This document shows positions 11,213 to 23,115 of a stretch of DNA of 64,000 nucleotides, in pieces. The position numbers were made by a program, and so were the translations under genes. Numbering within the stretch: position 1 is the first letter of the stretch; each line of letters opens with the position of its first letter. This DNA comes from Eulemur rufifrons. Its lineage: Eukaryota > Chordata > Mammalia > Primates > Lemuridae. Location: assembly GCF_041146395.1 (NCBI RefSeq), contig NC_090984.1, forward strand, positions 127,600,280 to 127,664,279, read 5' to 3'. The notes beneath the pieces are model-generated. The model worked only from the letters and a program-made list of their open reading frames with translations, was not told the DNA's origin and made no database searches.

Positions 11213-11670
11213 TCTGTGGCACAGTAGTACAGGGCCGTGTCCTCGGCTCTCAGACTGTTCATTTGCAGAGACAGCGTGTTCTTGCTGTTGTGTCTGGAGA
11301 TGGTGAAGCGGCCCTTCATGGCGTCTGCGTAGTATGTGCTACCACCATTACCATTAATGTTTGAGACCCACTCCGGCCTCTTCCCTGGAGTCTGGCGGAC
11401 ACAGTGCATCCAGTAGCTGCTGAAGGTGAATCCAGAGGCTGCACAGGAGAGTCTCAGCGACCCCCCCAGGCTGGACCAAGTCTCCCCCAGACTCCACCAG
11501 CTGCACCTCACACTGGACACCTGCAAACACAGACACAGCCTGGTCAGAAACTGCCACACACACCCCTGTTTCTCTCACTCACATCCACTCCCACACCCAA
11601 TATCTCTAGTTCTCCATGAATTACCTTGTAACAGAACAACAAGGAAAACCCAGCACAGCCCAGACTCCAT
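11213..11670 (-). pseudogene. IGHV3: V2: VH3 pseudogene with frameshift and lost core Trp
   Basis: Leader exon (11625-11670) is intact and encodes [15 protein letters not shown]; the splice sites are intact. The V exon (11213-11520) is 308 nt, one longer than its siblings. The extra base is in a run of seven C at 11461-11467 where the others have six, or an equivalent CCCCCCG. FR1 ([16 protein letters not shown]) therefore shifts frame before Cys23. The remaining FR1-FR3 codons are open in another frame and read [20 protein letters not shown] and YYCAT. Independently, Trp41 is Cys (MHCVRQ) and FR2 has KRPEW in place of KGLEW. The RSS, octamer and CTCF motif look normal. It can be rearranged in principle but cannot encode a V domain without a compensating change. 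Confidence 0.9.
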
Positions 11671-11795
11671 GGTGAGTGTCTGTGTTCAGTGCTGATCACC
11701 GAATGGGGACACCTGGGAATGCCGGGGCTGGGGCTCCTGTCCCAGAGCTGCAGGGTGAGGGCTGGGCTGGTTTTCATCAGCAGAGGGAGGGCCCT

Positions 11796-11803
11796 ATTTG
11801 CAT
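11796..11803 (-). promoter_or_regulatory. V2 promoter octamer
   Basis: ATGCAAAT on the minus strand, 126 bp upstream of the V2 ATG. Confidence 0.9.
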
Positions 11804-11879
11804 GTCCCCTGCTATATAGCAAGCCCTGGGGTAGGACAGCTGAGGAAGGGCAGAAGCCAGATAAGATGTGAGTGTCTGG

Positions 11880-13945
11880 TTGAAGTTGTATGAGAATTGT
11901 AATAGTATATTGTACTTTATAAATTCTTCCTATGAGATCGTAATGTGATAAATACTGAGTATCTATCATCATATTTATTATTGGCACATGGGCACGGATC
12001 ATGTACTCTAAGTGTCCGTCTCTGTTCCATGTTATAAATGTGAGAGTCACCCCAGGGCATCGACGGCCTGTGTAATGTGTCAGGAGCTTTAGTCTGGTGA
12101 GAGTGAGTTCTGGGATCTGAGCCTGTGCTCCTCAGCACTGCACACGCCTGACCCATGAACCATCTCCCGCACAGAGCTGAGCATGCCTGGTGTGGGTTCA
12201 AGAACTCTGTCATGAGAACATGTGTGGTTTTCCACACCTGGACTTTACCCCAATGTAGGCAGAGGCCAAGGTGGATGCTGCTGAATTTTCAACATGTTTG
12301 GACACGTAACATATTATCTTTATAAGACTTCTTACCAATAGTATTTTTAGGATTTATGTGAAATAAGTTTTATGAGTTATAATTGACATGGGGAGAACTT
12401 CCTATATTTAGAGTGTGTAATTGACAAAAATTCACACATCCATAATCATTATTAGGACAGTGACAAATCAATTCTCGGTAATGTTTCCATCTCTTCTTCT
12501 GTCTTCCCTTCTGTCTGCTAACCTTCTTCCTCCATCCCCTGGGCAGATACTGATCTTGTTAAAGTACATTAGTTTTTATTTTCTGGAATACATAACATTG
12601 TAATAGTGTAGTCTGTCCTCTTATTAACTCAGCATAAAGACCAGCAAACGTAGTGGTGCTGTGGTGCCCAGCAAATGTTCACAGCTATTAACAAGGGGCA
12701 GTATCCAATCAACACATTTACAGTGCTTTTTCTGCTAAGATGTGATCAACATACATTATTTAATTTTCTGGGTCTTACAAATAAACCTGCTACTCAGCTT
12801 GAAGGTGCAAACAAGTGAAACATTTTTTTTTATTTTATTCTTATAACAACTTTGACTACAACAGATAAAGTGCAGTAGTTGCAATTTTGCAAACATTATT
12901 TAGTACTTCAGATAACCGGTGTTATAAGACTAAACACTAACCCGAGGTGGGGAGAGATGAGTTTTGCAGAAAGTGACAGAGCCAGGGAGTTCGCTGCTCT
13001 GGGGCAGGGGCTGCCATATACAATGCAGGCTACGGCAGGATGCAGCTGCCAGCGTGCACTGGACTGCTCGAGGCTGAACATGGTGAAGGCATCCTGCTCG
13101 GAAATGCTCAGGGGCCACGTGTTTAAGGGGATTCCCCTCCCCTTGTCTCTATCCCCTATAACAGGGATAGTCACAAACTCTCCCTCTCACGATGGTGCTC
13201 TCTGGGAGAGAGGGATGCACACACTTCGGAAGTGCATCCAGACCCATCCCCATCACCACTGTGGAACTGAGAATTGATCTGCCTCATAACCCACAAAACT
13301 GGCATCCTGGGGGCACAGATGGACCCTGTAGGACCTGGGAGGGAACAGAGGTCCCCACCAAGGTTAGGCCCAGAGCCACCTCCGTGTTCCCTGTGGAATA
13401 AAAGCCTCGATGTGCAGGGAAGGGCAGCACACCTGGAAGGTAAGGACACCGAGGGAGAACCCCTGCAGCTGGGAGACAGAACAATGAGGGACAACCAGGG
13501 ACACTGTACCCCAGGAGGATGGGCAAGATGCTGGACCATCAGCTTCTCTGGGGCAGAGACAGGGACACCTGGAGGCAGCAGCCAGATCCAGGGCCCCCAG
13601 CCCACTAAAAATACAGCTCTGCCAAAGGGCAGACAATCCCACCTCAGCCCACCCCATCCAAGAATCGAAAACTGTCAGGGGGACATCACAGGGGACCGCA
13701 TGTGGTGGAGCTCACACAGACAGACCTCTGCAGGACAGCACAAGGTGCAAACATACAGCCAAGCAGGAAACAGAAACTGGGGTCACTGGAGGAATCTGAC
13801 GTCTCTGCTGGACGTAGAAGGAACAGCCTTCAACTGTGGTAGCCACGGCAGAAACTGATTCCAAATGTGGCCCCGAGGAGATTGTCAGAAACCTCCACAA
13901 GAAAGGCCTGGTCAAGGTAGGGTATGAGAAACTGCAGGAAGGAGA
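11880..13945. other. V2 upstream flank, duplicated upstream of V4
   Basis: Non-coding block matching 25310-27095. The stretch 12432-12740, which resembles old L1 3' sequence, is present here and missing from the V4 copy. The GC-richer part 12950-13945 has overlapping open frames on both strands that stay open in both copies, but without family similarity or gene structure; it may be an old L1 5' region. Confidence 0.6.
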
Positions 13946-13949
13946 TGCA

Positions 13950-14560
13950 TAAATACAGCATAGGTCATGAGGCCCCACCAACTGTCCAGTGCAATGTGTC
14001 TGGCTACCCACAAAAATTAGAAGACATTTCCAAAAGAAAGATCAAAGTTATAATGGACAAATGATCAGAATGTAATATGTAAATGACACCATATTAGAGT
14101 GATCTAAATCAACGGAATATTTAAAACAACCATAATGAGTATACAAAAATCTCTAAGGGAAAATATGGGCACACTGTAGGATCAGACAGGTGCCTGCTGC
14201 TGACAGATGGAAACATCAATAATCAAACGTAAAGCATGAAATAATCAAACAATGTGCATGAGAATTGAGGAAGCCTTGGGTGCACTCGTCAGTAGAGTGG
14301 GCTCAGCCCAAAAATCAAACCAGGGACTTAAGAAAGTCATTGGAAATTACACAATCCAAGTTGCAAAGACAAAAAGAGTGAAGAAAACAGAATATCACTA
14401 TGAAAATTTTTAAGATGGATATGTTTCAACTTCCAAAAGTAAAATTAAAAACAAACAGACAAAAGTAAATATTTGAAGAATCATATAGGCAACAATTTTC
14501 CAAATATTATGACAAACCCCAAGTAACATACCCAAGAATCTCCTAGAATTTGAAGGTGCA
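13950..14560 (+). repeat. Probable old LINE-1 (5' region) relic
   Basis: A-rich plus-strand text with wording similar to old L1 5'UTR/ORF1-proximal sequence, such as the ATTTTCCAAATATTATGA stretch near 14494. Heavily degraded with no open frame. The assignment is tentative. Confidence 0.4.
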
Positions 14561-14568
14561 TAAACACA

Positions 14569-14671
14569 CATAGACACACACACACACACAACACATCCAC
14601 CATGGACATGGGTCTGTGCAGTTGCAAAGGCTTCTACACGTCTCACACACACACACACACACACACACACG
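14569..14671. repeat. Two (CA)n microsatellites
   Basis: CA-rich tracts at about 14573-14592 and 14644-14671, separated by about 50 bp of unique sequence. Confidence 0.9.
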
Positions 14672-15494
14672 GGCACTGTCCCAATGTTACTCTTTCCACT
14701 TGGTTCATTTGAAAATATTTGTATTCATGGTATGAAGTAGTTCTCCAAAGTGGAGATTATATTTTTCTATGTGAAAATGTGTCTATTCCAACCAATATTA
14801 GAAAATACAATTAAATATGTTTCAATAAACCTGAATGCATGTATCATTTTTAGGAAATGTACTATATAAAGGTAAAATAATATCCATTTTTAAGCTCTGT
14901 GTTAGTTTATTTTTAATGTGTGACAATACCATCCTATCTAAATTCAAAGAGTTTTAATATTTATAATTCTGCTTAATAATTTTAGATTTTTTGGTATTAC
15001 ATATGTATTAAATGTCTAATGATCAAATCAGGCAAATAGCAAATTTATAACCTCAGACATTTATCATTTCTTTGTGTTTGGAATATGCAAAATGCTCTCT
15101 TCCAGCTACTTGAAAGTGTACAGTGCATATTAATTTCTTAACTACAGTCGTCCTGCTCTGCTATAGATGGATGGAGTGTCCCACATATATTTGTTAGGGA
15201 AGTTGGTTTAAAATCAAGAAGTCTCCTATATTTTCTTTTTTTTTACTCTTTTAATGATCTGCCTATTGCTGAAAATGGGGCAATGAAGTCTCCTACTCTG
15301 TTGTATTGCAGTCTTTTCATCCCTTCAGCTTTTTACATAATTGCTTTATATATTTCAGTGCCCTGATGAGAGGGGGTATTTATTTACAAAAGGGATATCC
15401 TTTTTATGAATTCACAAGTTACAATTACGCAAGGTCCTTCTTTTTCTGTAATTACTACTTCTGAGCTGAAGTCTATTTTGTTTCATGTACGTAT

Positions 15495-15939
15495 TGTTAC
15501 AGTCTGAGTTTCACGCCCAAAAATCATTAATCTGCCATTCCGCTTCTGTAAACCTGCTTGCTCCTGCTTCCTACCCCCAACACAGAAATTCCTAAGTGAC
15601 TACAACACCCATGTTCTGCGTGAAATGATTACAGCCCCCACGTTTTGCGTGAAGCCGTTACAACACTCATGCTTTGCATGAACAAGATACGGCCCAGAGC
15701 CCAAACTGTCCAGATCCTGTTACACCAAAGATAAGAAAATGATACAATGCTTACTCAAGGCTTTTTGTACATGTGCTTACTCTATCTTAGTAATTGTCCA
15801 CCCACAAACTTACAGTATAAAAACTTTCTGTTTCACCTTTGGGCGGTACAGAGGGTAGTCGCTGGCCAGATAATAAAGACTCCTGATTTGGCTCAATTCG
15901 GTCTTTAGGTGGTCATTTCTCGCATCTCAGACCATAACA
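15495..15939 (+). mobile_element. Solo LTR, duplicated copy of 632-1076
   Basis: Same 445-bp length and the same GTAT flanks (15491-15494 and 15940-15943) as the LTR at 632. The shared insertion site shows that it was carried by the segmental duplication and is not an independent insertion. No viral genes. Confidence 0.85.
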
Positions 15940-17275
15940 GTATAACTATGTGCACTTTATTTTGGTTTTCATTTTCATGAAATTTATTTTTCTATAGCTT
16001 CAATTTCTGTCTATGTGTGTTTTTAAAAGTTAGGTGTGTCTCCTGTACCAGAGAAATAGTTGAGTCTTTTTATTCATTCATTTGTTTAACCTTTCAATCA
16101 TTCTTTCTTTTCATTGATTTAATCCATTTATATTCCTAGTAATTTCAATATGTAGTGACTACTCCTATGTTTTGTTTGCCAGTCGTTTTACAGATGTATC
16201 CTTGGTTTCTACTTTTCTTGCTGACTCCTTTGTGGTTTGACAGTTTTCTGTAGTGGTATGCTATGAATACTTTCTATTTTTCTTTTGTGTGCCTAGTATA
16301 GATTTTACTTTTGTTGTTAACATGAAGCTTACAGAAAACACCTTACACTTAGAAGTGTCTATTTTCAATTGATAACAACTGAATTGTCATTGCATGTCAA
16401 AAACTTTACACTTTTACACACAACCATTACATTTTAGGTTTCTGATGTCAGAGTTTACATAATTTTTAAGACAGTTGATATTGAAAATTTTGTATTTTAA
16501 CCCTTATAGGAGAATAAAATTGCTTGACACAGCAACATTATAGAGTACTCTTCATATGTCTCTATGTTAATTATACCATTAAGTTTTGTGCTTTCGTAAC
16601 TTTTATGTTATTCATCAATGGACTTTTTCAGCTAAAAACCCTCCTTTTGGCACGTATAAGGCAGGCCTCCCGGTAATGAACTCCTTTACCTTTTGTTTGT
16701 CTGGGATTTTTAAAAAATCTGTTCCTTGTCTTTGAATGAAAAAATATCTGGGAAAAATATTCTTCATTTGCAATTTTTTAAACATTTTCCTCATTACTTT
16801 GACTAGATTATCTTCTGTTGTAACATTCAGTGATTCTGATGAAAAATGTTTGCTACTTCTATTGAGAATTGCACCTCTGTGTCATGTCCTTATGTCTTTC
16901 ACGCCCTCATAGGAGACCCCTCCCTCCCCCGGGCAGGTTCCCGTAACTCACTCCACCGCAGACTCTCTCAACATCAGGACTTTTCATCAGATGCCATTTT
17001 TCTGGGACAAACCCTGGTGCCCCTGCCCAAGCTCTTGCAGACATAGCCAACAGAATCAATAAGTCCTCGTCTCCCCAGGAGGACACCTGCTTTCTTTGTC
17101 ACCTCGTCCCTGTTCCTGGGCTACATGCTGAGTGAACACTTCCCTCTGTCCCCCACAGGGGCACAGACAGCTTCCTGCAGCATCGTATCCACTCACCAAC
17201 ACCTGAGCCGGGAAGCTTTCCTGGGCTTTACATAAATATAGTATGTTTTTACTCCCTAGGAATTTTGAAGAAAAA

Positions 17276-18080
17276 AAATACTGTAAACTATCGGGGGTCC
17301 ATGAAGCCCATGATGTGACCGGTTCCCGGGGAACTGTGGGCTGGAAAGATGGGAGAGACAAAGACACGGACAGAAAAAGTAAGGTGAAAGGGTGCAGGGA
17401 AGTCAGGGGCCACCAGCATTCCCGTGAGCCAGGTGGCACTGGCTGAAATCTAGCACCTGTGTTTATTCCCTTTTTCATCCTATACATTACAATGAGTTCA
17501 TGTGAAAAGCTCATGGGTTACAATGTGTAAAAGTTTCAAGTCTCCCCTAAAAGATACAAGATGCCTTAGCTAAATACTCTTGTCTATAGAAGCAGGAACA
17601 CATAGCTCGTTACTAAGCACAACTACGTCTTAAGCTATGTACAGATAGTATCTCTGAACTCAGCAGCTGTGGCCCGTTCGATTGAGGAACAAAGAGATTA
17701 GTACTTCTGACTGGGAGGTTAGCTCCCCATCAACTGAGGCATTTTACTGAGAAAGAGGAGGGAGGGAGCTCAACCTGGTGTGTTTTAAGAGTTGGAGTCT
17801 GGGTCCGTTTTCCAGGGCTGACATTTTGCAATCTTCCTTCATAGCCATGTGTGGTTTTCATGTCAAGCCACTCTGTGGCTTTTTAGGCATGAGGCCCCTC
17901 AGGCTTTAAGGTGGGAGTCTGCTTTGCTGTGCTCCCAGATCACTGGAATGTCCCCCAACTAGGCAGTTAACTTCTGCCCTTATGTCCGGCTCCTGCTCAG
18001 GCAGCATCCCTTCACCTCCTGTCCTCCCACGGCCTCAGAAATGGGGTCCCTAAGCCTCGGTGGTCTTCTCCCCATCAGTA
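17276..18080. repeat. Unidentified LTR-like repeat, duplicated copy
   Basis: Counterpart of 2412-3215 in the V3 unit, with the same boundaries and near-identical sequence. Confidence 0.5.
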
Positions 18081-19558
18081 ACTAAAGAAAAAAAACTGCA
18101 AAGCAGAGCACTCCCCTCTGCCCTGGAAGTCCTCTCCCTTCCTCCACACTCCACGAAACACACTGTCATGTTCTCACTCTTCACTGTCTTGCTCTGAAGC
18201 CATCGCAGAGGCAAGGCCCATAGAATGCCGATAAGGCTCTCGTGCTATTAATTCCTTCTCTACTTGCAATGAGGATGCATCTGTGTCTCCAGATAGACAT
18301 AAAAATTTCTCAAGCATGGAGATCTCTTGGTAAGATTGATGGTGCCCCTCATTTTGCACAAGTGTCTCCCATGATGACACACCACACTGTGGAAGAAATC
18401 TTTTGTGAATCCCATGTGGTTTAGGCACAAATCCTTGTTCAGTACATGACACTGGTTCCTTCTTGATGACAATGGGTATGAGAGTAAAAACAAGCAACGA
18501 TTTTGCTCTCCATAAGAAGGACGAGAACATAGGAGAGGGCAGTCAGGAAGAGCAGAGCAGGGAGGATAAGGAGGCTCTTGGACAAAGGACCATCTAGGGC
18601 AGACACTTCACACAGGAGGAACTCAACTGCAGGGTGGGGTGTGATAATGTGGAGCCAAAGGACACCACTCACAAGGATCTGGAGGTCACCAGAGAGTGCT
18701 CAGCACACTGAGGTTTCCATCTGCAGGTCTCCCAATGCCACAGATGTTGAAGGTGACTCTGTGAGAGTCTCAGTGGACACATCCCACTTTGACCAATCAC
18801 ACTTATTCTCTCAGCTACTAATGGCCACTTGCATTTCCAAGGTGAGTCCATGCCCAGGTGACAGAAGGAGGGTCCCAGGAATGGTGGGTGAGACAGTCCC
18901 ATCAATCTTTCCCAGGTCCCACAGGAGCCACAGCCTGGGCCACACTTGAGCTCGACTTAAAGGGCCTGAGCCCTGGGATTTAGACACAGAGACCACACCC
19001 TCCATTTTGTGCGGGAAGAAGAGGAAGAGTAAGTTTTGAAAATGGAACCCAGGGAGAAAGAAAACAGACTTGCAGAGAAAAATATAACTGATTCAGTTCT
19101 GCATCAGGGATGTACAGGTTTAAATGAGGAGAGAACGACTTGAAACTGTTAGGTTTTATGGGACACTGACCCTGTCCCAGGTCCCTACATGTCCCAACCT
19201 GAATCCCAAAGACTGTCCCACTCAGGGAGTCCCACTGAGGTCTGTGCGCTGAGTCTGGTTGGAAAATGCTCAGCAGGTTGCCCTGGGCTTCCTTCCTCAG
19301 GACTCTGAGCCCTGTGGTAACAGCAGGGTCATTTCTGCCCATGTGAGTGACATTCTGCCTTGTGTGCAGGTGAGAATGTGTTCATTTACTACAACAACAT
19401 GTTTCTAATTCAGACATTACAGTGATGAGCAAAGAAGCATATAGGAATATAGGTCCCAGGATAAAATTTGTAGAGGAGACGCCCCAAACTCTGACAGGAA
19501 ATGAACTATTATTGTCCTCTACACCTTTCCTGGGCTGACTCTGGTCTTTGGGTCTTGG
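18081..19558. other. V3 3' flank
   Basis: Non-coding counterpart of 3216-5044. The Alu target site near 19125 is empty here. The roughly 77-codon minus-strand hydrophobic frame is open at 18439-18672. Confidence 0.6.
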
Positions 19559-19572
19559 GCGCCCCCTGGCGG
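19559..19572 (-). promoter_or_regulatory. CTCF-type motif next to V3 RSS
   Basis: CCGCCAGGGGGCGC on the minus strand, 19 bp beyond the nonamer. Confidence 0.7.
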
Positions 19573-19591
19573 CCCCGCGCGCCCCGCAGGA

Positions 19592-19630
19592 GGTTTGTGT
19601 TTGGGCTCACACTGATGTCCCCTCACTGTG
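19592..19630 (-). promoter_or_regulatory. V3 23-RSS
   Basis: Heptamer CACAGTG (19624-19630), 23-bp spacer, nonamer ACACAAACC (19592-19600). The spacer differs from that of V1 by one base next to the nonamer. Confidence 0.95.
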
Positions 19631-20088
19631 TCTCTTGCACAGTAGTACCGGGCCGTATCCTGGGCTCTCAGACTGTTCATTTGCAGAGACAGCGTGTTCT
19701 TGCTGTTGTCTCTGGAGATGGTGAATCGGCCCTTCACGGCATCTGCGTAGCTTGTGCTACCACCATCATAACTAATGAATGAGAGCCACTCCAGCCCCTT
19801 CCCTGGAGCCTGGCGGACCCAGTGCATGGCATAGTCCTCAAAGGTGAATCCGGAGGCTGCACAGGAGAGTCTCAGGGACCCCCCAGGCTGGACCAAGCCT
19901 CCCCCAGACTCCACCAGCTGCACCTCACACTGGACACCTGCAAACACAGAGACATCCTGATCAGAAATTGGCACCCAGACCTGCTGTTTCTCTCACTCAC
20001 ATCCACTTACAAACTCAAAGTCTCTAGCTCTCCATGAATTACCTTTTAGCAGAGCAACAAGGAAAAGCCAGCTGAGCCCAGACTCCAT
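19631..20088 (-). CDS. IGHV3: V3: immunoglobulin heavy variable segment, VH3 family, intact
   Basis: Leader exon 20043-20088 ([15 protein letters not shown], same as V1), 105-bp intron, V exon 19631-19937 (307 nt). CDR1 is GFTFEDYA and CDR2 is ISYDGGST; Cys23, Trp41 and Cys104 are present, FR2 reads GLEWLSF and the 3' end is YYCAR. No stop or frameshift. It is the duplicate of V1, but the V exon differs at 15 of 307 bases while the adjoining intron, leader and promoter differ at only 3 of about 337. CDR2-FR3 carries the STSY wording of V4, V6 and V8. FR3 has [10 protein letters not shown] where the siblings have [10 protein letters not shown]. Expected to be functional. Confidence 0.95.
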
Positions 20089-20213
20089 GGTGAGTGCCTG
20101 TGTTCAGTCCTGATAACCGAATGGGGACACCTGGGAATGCCGGGGCTTGGGCTCCTGTCCCAGAGCTGCAAGGTGAGGGCTGGGCTGGTTTTCATCAGCA
20201 GAGGGAGGGCCCT

Positions 20214-20221
20214 ATTTGCAT
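20214..20221 (-). promoter_or_regulatory. V3 promoter octamer
   Basis: ATGCAAAT on the minus strand, 126 bp upstream of the V3 ATG. Confidence 0.9.
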
Positions 20222-21655
20222 GTCCCCTGCTATATAGCAAGCCCAGGGTGGGACGCCTGAGGGAGGGCAGGGCCCAGAGAAGAGGTGAGACTCCTGGGGG
20301 AGCTTATGGGTCATGATATTTTAAAGATGACATTGTAAAAAGAGAAGCATAGAAGAGTTGTGCAATGTATGCAAGAGCAAGCAGGTATCCAGTAAGACGC
20401 ACCTGCAGTATCTGGCCTGTGCTCCCCATCACTAGACCCTACTGCTCCCCTGAACCAACTCCAGGATCAATGTGAACCTGCCTCATAGGGTTTGCAAAAT
20501 CCCCTTTGTGTAGCGAGAACACGATGGCGGTTAGCTGTATTCTAATGTTGCAACTTCAAGGTTGTATCAAACTTTGGGCCACAGAACCCACACAGCCCTT
20601 GACACTGTTTTGCATTAACTGTGACATGAGCCTCACTCAGCTGAGGGGATTCAGGTTCTCACAAAGTGTAATACAAGTGCTGCTTCCTCTGTGTTGTGCC
20701 CAGGCCTCATGAGTGGGGCCAAGAAGGAAGCCACTGAAGTTTGTCCTTATATTTCCCTTTCCAGGAGGGCTACACAGGCCCAGTTTCAGTCCATGGGGCT
20801 ACCAGAGTCATGGGACAGTAGCCAGCTCTCATCATTGTGGAAGTCACATTGTGAGTGTGAGTGTTCAGGCTCCACTGTCCACTGCTGCAGGTGGCCCTGT
20901 GGTCATACTTGACATTCACTAGTGTCCCCTCCCACCTCCACTCTGGATCCCTCTAACACAAGGCAGCACTTTGCAGTGAGGGTTGCTGCGTGTTGTTCCC
21001 TGATGGAGTGACTCAGGCCTGAGCACTGCAGAGCCATTGTCCTTGGTCCCTCGGCCACCCGCAGGCATGTGGTGGATGCACTTGACCTCCCCAGTGTGGG
21101 ATGCAGTGGAGAAACCACAGAATCTGCCTGGACCTGAGGGACGGCCCCTGCCACCATGGGTACACGAGCTTAGCCTGCAAAGCAGAGTGAGTGTCTGTCA
21201 GTGGGAGGAGGCCTGTCGTTGTTGACTGGTCCACAGTCATGAGGACTCCAATTGAGGGGCATCAGACCAGGTCTCAGATTCAGGGGAGCACATTGTGCCC
21301 CCAGTAGGAGTGATCCTACCTGGAAACAACGATTTCTAACCAGCCACAGTCTACCATTGTAGCAGTAAGAAGACAGATTTCAGAAGTTGTCACCATAGTT
21401 GTCACAGGGCTCCTAAACTGAGTCAAGGATTCACTTGATGGCAAATTCACTAAGACCTTTGACTCTGGAAGGTGCAGCAACTCACCTTGCCTGGATCCAG
21501 TGCACGTGTGTGTCTTTCCAAACCCAAGGCCTCACTCAGGACCACCAGCCGTGGGATTACCGTGCACCCAGTTCAATTCATGGTGGCAGCCTGACACTTC
21601 CTGGGGCAAGGACGCCACCGCCCAGTAAAAGACACTCAGCATGGGGTTCACTGGA

Positions 21656-22700
21656 AGGTGCTGGCCTGGCTGAGAGGTTCACCTGCGTCAGTAATTTGGT
21701 GTGGCACGTCCATGGCCATTACCTCAAGGGCAGTGGGGCTTCCTCTATGCATGTGCATAGTTCCCTTCACTGCTGGGAAGGGCTGCAATCTAGCAGGATG
21801 CAGATGTATCTGCGTCTATGGACATTTCACGGGAATAGCAGGAGCAGGAGTAGGAATAGCACCAGCCCCTCCCTTTATCTGGCTTCACTCCCAGTGTCCC
21901 ATCTGAGGAACACGTGGTGCTGCCCAACACATTCAAGCTTCTCATACTAAAGCTTAGCAGAAAAGGAAACAGTCACAGTCTTTGCAAGGGCAGTGACTAT
22001 AGCATTAGGGTGTGGCTATGTTTACACAGTGAGTAAGGGAGGAATACGTTTAGATTCCAGTAATTCCACTGGAGTATTCTTTGGAACTCCCAGGTTTGAC
22101 AACATGTACACAGATGCAACTTAAATGCATAATTGGCTCAACGATAATGAAACACATTAGTACAGGACCTCAGTCGCTGCGATAAGCGAGTATGCGTTGG
22201 CATCCCCACTGCACTCAGGGCAGTGACCGTGCACCAGGCTGTCAGAAGACACAACCACAATTGCCCCACTTCTGCGTATCACCACCTTAATCCCAGATGA
22301 TCAGAAGCTGCGATCATCCATCGTTTCTAACCAGATTCCAAATTTTATTTCAAAATAGATGTCACTTCTGCACATCTACGTGAGCTTTCCTCAACTGGCC
22401 AACATCATCTTCATAGCACATAACCCACTATCGTGGGATTCTGGGCAATCAGAGACATGACATCACCCCAGGACATTTGCTCCATCACACAAATGTCGCC
22501 CTCCCATAGCCTGGAGACGCTGGGATGTGTGTGCAGTGGGGGACAGTCTGTGGGTGGACATTCTCATCTTCCCCACGTAGGTGAGCATGAGGGTCTGAGG
22601 ACAAAGTATGCACCTGGAGAAAGAGACCGGCAGCTGCATGTCTTGTAAGGTGGATTTAGTGGAAACATGGATACTGGTGCCCACCCCGTATTACTCTTTC
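21656..22700. other. No recognisable feature
   Basis: Beyond the end of the tandem duplication. Open frames such as 21435-21950 cross the duplication edge and show no family features. No repeat was recognised. Confidence 0.4.
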
Positions 22701-22714
22701 TGATGTTAAGAAAA

Positions 22715-23115
22715 AAGAACCAAAATATTCACACCATACTTTCTGTCACTGAACGTTGTAGATGCCCAGAAGCCATGAAAGAGCAGCTGGAGCTGCTGGA
22801 GAGGTCTGTACATTTTCACAGCAAGGACCAGTTTGCATATGATCTGCATATAGACATGGATGGAAACACTTAAAGTATATAAAATGTGTGGCATGTGAGT
22901 CTTTCCTCCCGTTCTGTAGGCTGTCTGTTTGCTTTCCTGATAGGGTCCTTGGCTGTGCAGAAGCTCTTTAATTTCATCAGGCCCCATTTACTTCTTCTTG
23001 TTGTTGCTGTGATTGCCTTTGGGGTCTGGGGAATGGACACGCTTGAAGCTCTGACTCAGGGGATGGTGGGGCAAGGGCAATATGCACCCGTGGTATGCTG
23101 AAGTAAAAAAAAACT
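22715..23115. mobile_element. Short LINE-1 with 5' inversion (twin priming), degraded
   Basis: The part up to about 23020 is antisense L1 ORF2 (the minus strand reads the [17 protein letters not shown] region). It joins directly to a plus-strand L1 3' tail (ATGGACACGCTTGAAGCTCT, then a tail ending near the A-run at 23105). This opposed arrangement is the mark of twin priming. The same inversion junction recurs at 54065-54455, so the element was duplicated after insertion. Confidence 0.7.

Larger units (their letters stand above)
14864..21655. repeat. Tandem segmental duplication: second copy of 1-8033
   Basis: Position 1 aligns with 14864 and the match runs through antisense L1, solo LTR, LTR-like repeat, V gene and promoter to about 21655 (8033 in the first copy). 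Differences are mostly single bases at about 1-2%. Two large differences are an Alu present only in the first copy (4273-4608) and about 900 bp (6873-7775) missing from this copy. The left edge lies outside the window. Confidence 0.9.

Noticed and set aside
13171..13858. Overlapping open frames on both strands, also at 26318-27062
   Set aside because: Long frames on opposite strands in GC-richer duplicated DNA; no family recognised and no splice or promoter context.
21435..21950. 171-codon plus-strand open frame
   Set aside because: It crosses the edge of the segmental duplication; composition and lack of similarity suggest chance.
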